Source: Hyaloraphidium curvatum
Taxonomy: Eukaryota > Monoblepharomycota > Hyaloraphidiomycetes > Hyaloraphidiales > Hyaloraphidiaceae
Assembly: GCA_025558095.1 (NCBI GenBank)
Contig: JAIVFI010000023.1
Coordinates: forward strand, 186,001 to 250,000
Direction of reading: 5' to 3'
Length of the DNA: 64,000 nucleotides
Shown here one piece after another: positions 56,448 to 64,000 of the stretch (positions are counted from its first letter, which is position 1; the number at the start of each line of letters is the position of its first letter). The position numbers were made by a program, and so were the translations under genes. The notes under the pieces were generated by a model. The model saw nothing but the letters and a program-made list of their open reading frames with translations, was not told where the DNA came from and searched no databases.

Positions 56448-57688
56448 CTAGAGATGGAAAATCTCACGCAGGCCTGCCATGGTCTCGTCTGGGTTCTTGA
56501 TCGGGTGGCCAGTCACCCTTGGGTCGAAGCAGATCTCGTAGTCGTTGCCACCCTGGAAGCGGCACCGATCGGCAACCGTCAGCCACTACGGGCTTGGGCA
56601 GCCACGCGCAACATTACCGGGAAAGCCTTGTCGCCAAAGAAGTGGATCGTCTTAAAACCCTCCTTCTCCACGTGGCGGAGGCAGAACGTCTTGTCCCAGC
56701 CGGTGGGAAAGACGTCAAACGAGATCTGACCGCCTGGAAAAAGGTGACGAAGTAAGCTCAAGCCCGTCAGTTGTCTGGCGGCGTCACGTGCCGATCGAGT
56801 ATGTGAGGCCGTAGTCGGGGAACTTGTTCTTCAGCGCGTCGACAAAGGTATGCCGGATCTTGTGCTGCAGATCAAACTTTTCGTACTCGTTGCGCTCCTC
56901 GATGCTGCCCAGAACGCCTCGCCTTTAGCCTTGAAGCCAAAAACATCACAGATGCCACCCACGAAGCGTTGCGTCCAATGGGTGACACGTTGATCATGCC
57001 GTTCCGAAACTCGACGAACGTGCCCCTATAGGTGCGAAGACGTCCATCAGCGTGACCAAAAGGCTGTTCATCGCCTGCCGGACCTCTTTTTGGGGAGGTC
57101 GAGATCCGCGATGTAGTGGAGACAGAAATTGACCAGTGTCTTGTACTTTTCCTCCCCCATCCAGTTGATGAAGCTCTGCAGACGTGTGAATCGTTGCGGA
57201 TATAGTCCATTTGGAACGAGCGATCGAATGAATGGTGCGGTCGGGCCTTGTTTGGCAGGTCCCACCTCCGAGGGCAGCTTCACGCCCTTCCGATAGGCCG
57301 TAAGTCCGTTCTCCGCGAAGCAGAAATCAAAGTCTTCCTTGACTGCGAGACGTGCGGGTGCTGAGCGGCGCGAATACTGAGGAAACCACGGGTCGGGACG
57401 CACTGGTGGGACCAAGCTGCTCCTCCTGCTTGACGAGGTCCGATCCCCCAACGAATCCAATGACTGCCCTTTTCCGCACCTCCTTCAGCAGCGCCAGCAT
57501 CTCCGGCGACGCAGTCTGTCACGGACGGGTCGCACACGGGGTCGCCTGAGTCCGGCGTCCACGCGCCGCGCTGACGGACCTACTTGGCGTGCAGGGCTCA
57601 AGGTACCGTCCACGTCGAAAAGAACGAGAACATCGGGATGTTCTCTGTCGGCCCAATCGGGATTCGGGGGCGCAACGCCGTCAACCAT
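56448..57688 (-). CDS. SEC53: Phosphomannomutase (SEC53/PMM)
   Basis: Converts mannose 6-phosphate to mannose 1-phosphate for GDP-mannose, needed in glycosylation, GPI anchors and wall mannans. Seen: start [20 protein letters not shown] at 57688, then [16 protein letters not shown], the HAD motif DVDGT with the phosphorylated Asp. Later exons give a Gly-Gly-Ser loop region, [17 protein letters not shown] and [10 protein letters not shown]. Next come [20 protein letters not shown] (substrate binding), [38 protein letters not shown] (metal site), GGNDYEI, and the end of the chain [20 protein letters not shown], stopping at 56448. Several short introns, notably in the central part. About 260-265 residues, standard for eukaryotic PMM. 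Confidence 0.92.
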
Positions 57689-57801
57689 GTTGTGCTTGGG
57701 AAGTTCTACTCCGGTCGAGGGCGGGCGGGCAAACAAACCATCAACGGACGTGACCCCTTGTAGTTCCCCGCTTTGCCCGGCGAAGGAGGCGGAACGCAGC
57801 G

Positions 57802-58500
57802 ATGGTGCGCATCGTGGCTGTTTCGGGAGATTTGCCTCGACAGTCTCCTGACTTCCACCCCCCCCCCGCGATTCCTCCTTCCCTCTGGGCGGCGCTTGCG
57901 CCTCGCTCCGTTCTGTTCTGCCCGCGTGCTTCGGGACCATCCTACTGCGCTGGTTCGATTTGCTGAACAACAGTCGGCACCAAAGATCATCGCACAGCTG
58001 ATCATCATTGGGAGCCAGGTACCTCGCCTCGCTCCGTTGGAGATCCTAGCTCGACGTCTCTAACGTCGTCGCTGCTGCCAAGATTTTCGGGCGCGCTATG
58101 ATGGAGGCTATCAAGGAAGCGCGGGCGGCGTCGGGAAAGGCTGCTGCTGGTCGGGTGGCGGGCGGCGCGGCCGCGGCCAGCTCGTCAGCGGTGACGCGCA
58201 AGCTGAACATGACTGTGGAGGAGGCGGAGAACATTCTCAACGTGCGAAAAGACGCCCCGTTGGAGGAGATCGTGAAGGTGCGGCCCTTTTGGTTCCGTCT
58301 CTGTGAGATCCCCAGCCTGAGCTGTGCTGCACTCCCTGTTGCCTTCGCAGAAGTACCAGGCATTGTTTGAGGCTAACGATCCGAAATCCGGAGGCTCTTT
58401 CTACCTTCAATCGAAGGTGTACCGCGCGAAGGAGCGCCTCGAACTTGAGCTCCAGGAACGGGCGCAGCAGTTGGCGGACGAGGAAAGGAGACAACGATGA
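57802..58500 (+). CDS. PAM16: PAM16/TIM16, mitochondrial import motor subunit
   Basis: PAM16 is the J-like protein that binds and restrains PAM18 at the TIM23 import motor. Seen: [15 protein letters not shown], intron with donor gtacct, [20 protein letters not shown], an alanine/glycine-rich linker, [20 protein letters not shown] and LEEIVK. A further intron joins [20 protein letters not shown], then [17 protein letters not shown], ending ERRQR at 58500. The J-like domain carries DPKS in place of the HPD tripeptide (usual ND-K in this family), as expected for PAM16. The start is tentative: ATG at 57802 (MVRI) followed by a 160-nt intron to 57973 gives the right phase. Alternatives further upstream lack support. 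Confidence 0.85.
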
Positions 58501-58631
58501 TGGGTACCACGCCTTGGAAGGCGGAAACCTGTTTCGAGTGTTGTGCAGCTCGAAAACGCGGCGACAAACGGAGTTTTGTATTGCGCCCGTTCGGCGGGCC
58601 CACCCCGCCCAATAGTTTGGGTATAGAGATC

Positions 58632-59305
58632 TCATTTGAATTGGAGCAAACCCCGTTCCATTTGGACATGCACGTCGACATTGTCGGGGGCCAAATCGGA
58701 GTCTGTCGAAGCGATAAGCAGCGGGCCGCAGAGCCCGAGTTCGCGCGACTCACCGCCGAGAAAGTCCTCAAACTCGATTGTGTCGTCCGACCCGTTCAGA
58801 ATGTCCCTTGACAAATTCGACGACGCCACGAAAGGGTTGAATGCTTTCCCCTGGAGATGACGGCGCTCCATAAGTGGCCTGCAGTTGCGTAGAGCGGGCC
58901 CCGAGCTACCTGCGACACAAGATGCCGCTCCATCTGGATCCGGATCGGAGCATGGATGCCATAGACATCTCTCGCCATCTGCAGCTTCAGCTTATCCTGC
59001 GTTTCCGTCCACTACGCCTCGCGGTGAGCACAGCATACGAGATCCATAGCAGGGGGACCCCACGTGCTTCAGCCTGTTCTCCAGCGGGTGCGCAGGCAAG
59101 ATCTCGCTCCTGACGGTCCTCAGTCCGAAACGTAGCGCATCGTGAACTCCGAGATCGGTGGTTTGCGCTTGCGACTCGCGCGTCTGGGACGACGACGGTG
59201 TCGACAAGGCTGGGGGCACGATGCGGTACGAGGAGGCCTGTCCAGTCCAGGCACGGCATTGGTAAAGACAGTTTCTTTCCGGCGCAAAGGAGTGGCGCGC
59301 ACCAT
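58632..59305 (-). CDS. UMP1: Proteasome maturation factor UMP1 (POMP)
   Basis: UMP1 is the short-lived chaperone that assists assembly of the 20S proteasome and is degraded on completion. Seen: ASSYRIVPPALSTP, LGVHDALRFGLRTVRSEILP then AHPLENRLKH (the conserved S-x-L-P-x-H-P-L-E motif). An intron of about 53 nt joins WTETQDKLKLQMARDVYGIH and APIRIQMERHLVSQ; another joins GKAFNPFVASSNLSRDILNG and SDDTIEFEDFLGG. The C-terminal end reads HVQMERGLLQFK, stopping at 58632. The best initiator is the ATG at 59305: a 63-nt intron directly after it (donor gtgcgc, acceptor ggacag) leaves just the Met codon in exon 1. Length about 145 residues, normal for the family. Convergent with PAM16 with ~130 bp between. 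Confidence 0.88.
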
Positions 59306-59597
59306 GGTCAACGGCCGAGCACCGCTGGAGTTCGGGCGGAGACGCGTTGCACGCGCAGCGGGCAGGGTCACGCAACGATCACGCACCAACCGAAGCTCCT
59401 GCGCCGGACGCGTCGGACTGGCGCCGGAAAGCCAGAAAGCAGCTTTTCTTTGATTTTTCTTTTCTCATCATGCCAACGAGGATCGTTCTGCCGCCTTAGG
59501 GGGGGCAGCCAACACTTTCTGAACAGACCCGCGTGCCTCGGCGCCTTGCCCGCCGTGGGCTGGATAGGAGAACCTACTGGGGACAAGTCGCGTGCCG
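59306..59597. promoter_or_regulatory. Divergent intergenic region, UMP1 / INTS3
   Basis: About 290 bp between the divergent starts, expected to contain both promoters. It has a T-rich run (TTTTCTTTGATTTTTCTTTT around 59440-59462). No gene or RNA was recognised. Confidence 0.4.
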
Positions 59598-62500
59598 ATG
59601 GCGCTGTACGATGCCCCTAGGAGCATGCTTTTTGATTTCCAGCCCATTGACGCTGTGGATGAATCGGAGAGGGTGGGAATCGCACACGCCAGCTCTCTAG
59701 CCCGGTTTCCAACGATCTCCCGTCAGTCCGCCCAAGGATGCTGGCAACAGTTACGGCCCCGTGTATTGGGCAAGCCCGACGGCCTCGTCTCTGGGTCCTT
59801 GGCTCAAATAGTAAGTGGCCTCCGTCTGCCGGGTGGAAAGCCTCTTGACGGGTCATTGGGGAGGAAGGTCGCAGACGTGGGAGGTGCAGAGGCGGGGACA
59901 TGCGGCTTGGTCTATGGAGCCCTGGTGGACAACGATTTGGACGTCCATGTCGTGAGTCTCGCTCGGACGGCAGTGGGAAGCAAATTTGACAGGGACTACA
60001 GGCTCTCAATTGGGCCTCTTTGGTCGTTCGCGACAACTATCGCTCAATTGTGGACTTTCTGCGCTATCTTCTGTCATCGCGTAGGTTTGACAAGGTTCAT
60101 GTTGATGTCCGGCTCAAGGTGAGCGAAGGGAGGTGAACTGCCGGACCCTGATTGACGTCCCGCGGACTTAGACGCTAGCGGTGTTGAGGTCCATCGTTGG
60201 GCAAGGCATTGCTGGCGCCGATGCTTTGGTAGTCCTGGCGATCCGGCAGGTGCCTGGTCAGATCGTGTTTCTCAATTCTGTGGCGCCGTCCAACGGGTCA
60301 TCCCTCGAACAGCCGGCGATCCCACCGAGTCAAGCGAGATATACGCAGCTGCAACGATCGATTTCCTCCGGGACGTCTTGTAAGAGCGACGTCCGCAGCT
60401 GCGTCTTTCCGTGGGTAACACGGCGTTTCCAGCGCTTTGGCCGACGTAACACCGTACCACGTCACAGTTGTGCCCGTGGCATTCTACGCCGTCGCGAGCA
60501 TGGCCAAGGATCACGTGAAGAAGGAGGGTCTCTTGAGGCGGGAAGTTGATTTGCTCAATTTCTTTCTTCAGCGCCACGTAAGTGTTTAGGCCACTTCCTA
60601 CTAGCGTTCGAGAGCCTCACCGTCGCGCGCCAGTTCCAGTTTGTGCGACGCCTGGGACGAGAGCTTCCGCGTCTAGTCCGGGATCTCCAAGGGGTTTCGA
60701 TACCCGAAGCGGCGGATATGTGGCGACGGCTGGCAAGCCCCGAGGATCCGAGTTCCCCTTCGACGGGCCTCGCCGAACTGTTGCGATTGCGGACGTACCG
60801 CGAAGTATACCTTTCCCGGATCAGCCCCGATCTGGAGAGCAAGATCCGCTTCCTGCTCACGCAGGTAGGCCTTTCCCCGCCAGGAATGTTGCGCCTCTGA
60901 CGCGTTCAAGGCCAACATTCGCCTTGCTGAGCCCAAAAGATACAACATTCTATGGTTGCAGCGAAAGTTCTTTCCCTCAGCAGAGCATCGGAATGTCGTC
61001 GTCGATATCGTCAGATACGTTGTCGCAATGTTCCATCCCTCCAACGAGATCCTTCGAGCCGAGGTCGTGCAGCGCTGGCAGCTCATCACGTTTATCGCTC
61101 TGTGCACGGACGACGCCCGCCTCGTTGCGAGCATTCGCAGCGCTCTTCTATGGGACTGGATTGCTTACAACAGGGCTACCGACACCGTCATGCACATAGG
61201 TCAGTTCCGCGACCGAATTAACTGCTGCTGCCTCAGATGGACGCCGTCGCAGAACCCGCGATTCTGATGATGTTCCACAACGCGGCCCAGTACACAAACC
61301 TCCTCGTGCGAGAGGTTGTGTCGCATCTCATTGGGATCGCTTCGCTGGTTCAAGGCAGCAGCACTGAAAGTATTCATCGAGCTTTGCGAGATGTCGTCAG
61401 ATCGGGCGTGCTCAGGTCAGCGGATGTCCCGCACTGTTCGCTGCAACGCTGACAGGTGCCATTGGATGTCGGGCTTGCAGCTTCGACGAGCTTGAATCTC
61501 TCCAAAAGTGTCTATCTGCAAATGAAGCCGACACTTGGGCCGGATGGCTCTCGGCGATGCAGGCTCTGCCAGATGGTGACGGAGTTCCGGACCACGTACT
61601 CAATGGCGATGCGGATATGGATTTGGACGGCCCAATGCAACCGTCCGAGCCGCCAACCAATGCCGAAGAGGCCGACCGAGTTTGGGACGACGCGCTAGTG
61701 AATCTCGCGGAAGCTATGGGCAGTCGCGATGCAGAAGGGAGTCGTCATTTGCTGGAAACCATACTCGGAAACGACCTTTTGGTAAGGGCGTGTGCACATG
61801 CCGGTTGAGACGACCCTCGACAGCTACTTTCCGTAGGGGAACTCGGAAGCTGCACTCAATCAACTGGCCGATCTTATCCATTCGCTCGTGGACGATCAGT
61901 TGGACGATTATGTCACGTCGATGGATACCAGGACGGCTCTGGAGCTCACTTCGTCACCCGCCGGGCTAGTTGTTTCTGCGCTACTCGGGGCAGAGACGCC
62001 AACCCAGAAAGGCAACGCTGCGAGACTATTCCCTGTTTTACGCCAGGAATCTGCGCTAGTTGGTGCAGCAGTTCTGTTGCACTTGACTTTGTAGGTCTTT
62101 GCGATTCTTTGACCGAGTTGGGCTCTCATCCTCGGCCCGAGCCTGCAACCATCTGCGACGGATCTCTGGCGGATGTTTCTGACGTCCATGGCACCGACGG
62201 TCGGCCCCAAAGCCATTTTGGGGGAGCTCGAGGTTGGTGCGTTCGAAACGGATGCACGAATGCGTGCGATCAGCTGTGCTATGTCAGGAGGTACACGAGA
62301 GAAATCTGCAAGCCTTCTACTTGTGCGTCGTGGCTTTGCTGGCGCATGCAAAAGAGCCCGATGTCGCGATGGAGCTTCGAGGAGAGGCATTGGTGCACCG
62401 CCTGGTTTCCCTCATCGATCCGAAGACAGTAGGTTCTTTCTGATGGGTGCGACACCTCGCGCTTACCGCCGCCGGACCTCCAAGTTGCATTACTTGTTCT

Positions 62501-63343
62501 CGAAGCTGTCCATGGGAGAGGTTCAGCTCTTCGACGATGGCCGCAGCATCGCCTCCATGACGAGCGAGTACCATCTGCCTTTCCTTGTGAATCCCTGACC
62601 TGACGGGTTTGTGCAGGAACGAGCCTTTCCTGGGACTCGTACGAGCAGCGCTGCTTCTGGGAACTCGTCCGGTGCGACCTCCTCGATCGTCAGAAAGAGA
62701 TTGAACAGCTCGTCGAGCAGCTCACGGACATGGACTGGGGAGGTAAGAACAGCGATCATTTTCACGTGTGTAAGCGTCTGACGCCACGATGGGCTAGCAA
62801 ACATTGAAGTCAGCGAGGGCGTCCTGCTCCTCCTGCAGAACAGCAAGCCGTCGACGGCTGTCGTCCGGGCGGTTTTGGGGAGCCCCTGCCCGGAAGCCGC
62901 GCTCGACGGCGTGTCCCCGGACGCGGCCGTGCCGTTCCAGATCCTGGCGGTGAAGCAGTGGTGCCGCAACTTCCCGAAATCGTTCGTCGAGGTGCTCACG
63001 GGGCTGCTGCAAGAGGGCGTAAAGGCCGCGGAAGCGGAGCGGGCGGAGGCGGCAGCGATACCAGAGCTCGGATCGGGGGCGAGGAGACAATCCAAGGAAA
63101 TGGCTTTGCTGGAGAACGTGCTTGCGAACCTTGTACTTTGGAGGTCGATGGCGCAGCGGCTCGGTTTCCGAGGTACGTCACCGGCCCGAAACCCTTTGCT
63201 GCACTCACCAGCGCCCTCTGATTGCAGATCCCGTGCTGAGCAACGAGGGCGTTCGCACGGCCTTGCAACCGCTTCTGAGCGAGGAATCCTTCTACACGAA
63301 ATACCAACGGCTCGTAGTGGCGCTGGCTCCCCGGGCAGAGTAG
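59598..63343 (+). CDS. INTS3: Integrator complex subunit 3 (INTS3 / SOSS-A)
   Basis: INTS3 is a helical scaffold of the Integrator snRNA 3'-processing complex and of the SOSS single-strand-DNA sensor complex. Seen: MALYDAPRSMLFDFQP at 59598, VDFLRYLLSSRRFDKVHVDV, REVDLLNFFLQRH, LTVARQFQFVRRLGRELPRL and LRTYREVYLSRISPDLESKI. Then the hallmark AEHRNVVVDIVRYVVAMFHP followed by SNEILRAEVVQRWQLITFIA, IRSALLWDWIAYNRATDTVM and HIEPAILMMFHNAAQYTNLL. The C-terminal half has YEQRCFWELVRCDLLDRQ, EGVLLLLQNSKPSTAVVRAV, ILAVKQWCRNFPKSFVEVLT and ENVLANLVLWRS, ending VVALAPRAE at 63343. Order and spacing match animal INTS3 (about 1,040 residues). Roughly ten short introns. Integrator is missing from most studied fungi. 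Confidence 0.86.
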
Positions 63344-63632
63344 TTCGGCGAGCGTGGGACCTTAGCCACGGTGGAAAGACGGTGTGCTCGCACAGGGTTG
63401 ATGAACGAATACAGGATTGTCCAACGGCCCGACGTACAACGAATAAGTACTAACTAGATTACACGCCTCGCAGCAGAAGGAGATTGGCATCGACAGATGC
63501 TGTTGTGCGCACGTCGCCGTGCACGAGCGTCAGGAATTTGCCGGGCGTGGCCGCGGCGTGTCCGGAAGGGGGAAGGATGCGGGACCGTTGGAGCGGCTTC
63601 GGCCAGCAAGAGCTCTCCGAGGTCCTGCGGCC
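63344..63632. other. Convergent gap, INTS3 / cyclin B
   Basis: 289 bp containing both 3' UTRs. No coding sequence or repeat recognised. Confidence 0.5.
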
Positions 63633-64000
63633 TCAGTCGGAAGACGGCTCCTCGGACGAGTCGGAGTCCGCCTCGTACGCGCCCTTCTTGGCCTGCCGCT
63701 TCTTCTCCTGCTTCTCGATCCAGTCCTTGACGAAGATGCTGGCCTTCATGAACTTTTTGCTGGCGTACTTCTTGAAAAGCGCCTCGTGCTTGTTGGGCTT
63801 GCCGAGGTAGTCGAGCATGAGGTCCACGCACGGCTTCATCTGCTCCTCGGTGTAGCCGGAGTAGTGCCTCAGGTTGGCATCCTGTGCATGCATCGCGCAC
63901 GTGAGCATTGCCATCGGACACGGCGCATGCGAGTTACGCACCCATTCCGGCCTGTCGAGCATCGTCCGCGCGAGGTAGAGGCTCGAGGCGGCGACGTTGG
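63633..64000 (-). CDS. B-type (mitotic) cyclin, C-terminal part (runs off right edge)
   Basis: Seen on the minus strand from base 64000: NVAASSLYLARTMLDRPEW, an intron of about 60 nt (donor gtgcgt, acceptor gcacag), then DANLRHYSGYTEEQMKPCVD and LMLDYLG, HEALFKKYASKKFMKASIFV and KDWI. It ends with a charged tail KKRQAKKGAYEADSDSSEEP, stopping at 63633. The motif S-L-Y-L-A-R...W-x-x-x-L-x-H-Y-S-G-Y is the second cyclin box of B-type cyclins, followed by the characteristic K-Y-A-S-x-K-F-x-x-A-S terminus. The N-terminal destruction box and first cyclin fold lie outside the window. It activates CDK1 at mitosis. Confidence 0.9.
   Translation of the reverse strand, partial: NVAASSLYLARTMLDRPEWVRNSHAPCPMAMLTCAMHAQDANLRHYSGYTEEQMKPCVDLMLDYLGKPNKHEALFKKYASKKFMKASIFVKDWIEKQEKKRQAKKGAYEADSDSSEEPSSD

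Overview
The window is nuclear DNA from a GC-rich, gene-dense eukaryote. Genes carry many short introns, mostly 50-65 nt, often with GTG-type donors. The gene content points to a fungus. It has one polypeptide for acetylglutamate kinase plus N-acetyl-glutamyl-phosphate reductase (ARG5,6), a GDH2-type NAD-glutamate dehydrogenase, a GPI-anchored CE4-like protein and SFT2. It also has CFAP20, a ciliary protein kept in fungi mainly by zoosporic lineages, and INTS3 and eIF3d, which budding yeast lacks. My inference is an early-diverging, probably flagellated (chytrid or blastoclad-like) fungus. No species can be named from the sequence.

Layout, left: a kinase 5' part (cut by the window edge), an SMPD4-like membrane protein, a single-pass LEA2-like membrane protein, the cohesin regulator PDS5, DCN1, eIF3d and the proteasome base subunit RPN1 fill 0-17.7 kb. 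From 17.75 to 28.0 kb lies a repeat island without an intact host gene. It holds six pieces of one LINE family, two of them forming a nearly identical 1.6-kb inverted repeat. It also holds three pieces of a PIF1-like helicase that the LINEs interrupt, and a 149-bp MITE with clear terminal inverted repeats and target duplication.

Layout, right: from 28 kb the dense gene space resumes with CFAP20, NUP160, PRPP synthetase, SEN34, MTQ2, BET1, a CSNAP/COPS9-like acidic peptide, RPL10, RRP8, GDH2, a degenerate polysaccharide deacetylase, ARG5,6, GPN2, SFT2, SEC61 beta, NAE1/ULA1, phosphomannomutase, PAM16, UMP1, INTS3 and the C-terminal part of a B-type cyclin. Neighbours are often divergent or convergent with gaps under 150 bp. 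SEN34 and MTQ2 even appear to share one CATG as opposite start codons.

The genes do not form a pathway cluster. They are housekeeping genes for protein turnover and neddylation (RPN1, UMP1, DCN1, NAE1, CSNAP), RNA and ribosome work (RPL10, RRP8, SEN34, eIF3d, MTQ2, GPN2, INTS3), secretion (BET1, SFT2, SEC61 beta, phosphomannomutase), mitosis (PDS5, cyclin B) and nitrogen/arginine metabolism (GDH2, ARG5,6). Exon-intron models were made by eye from reading frames, splice signals and family conservation, so internal splice sites are less certain than gene identities.
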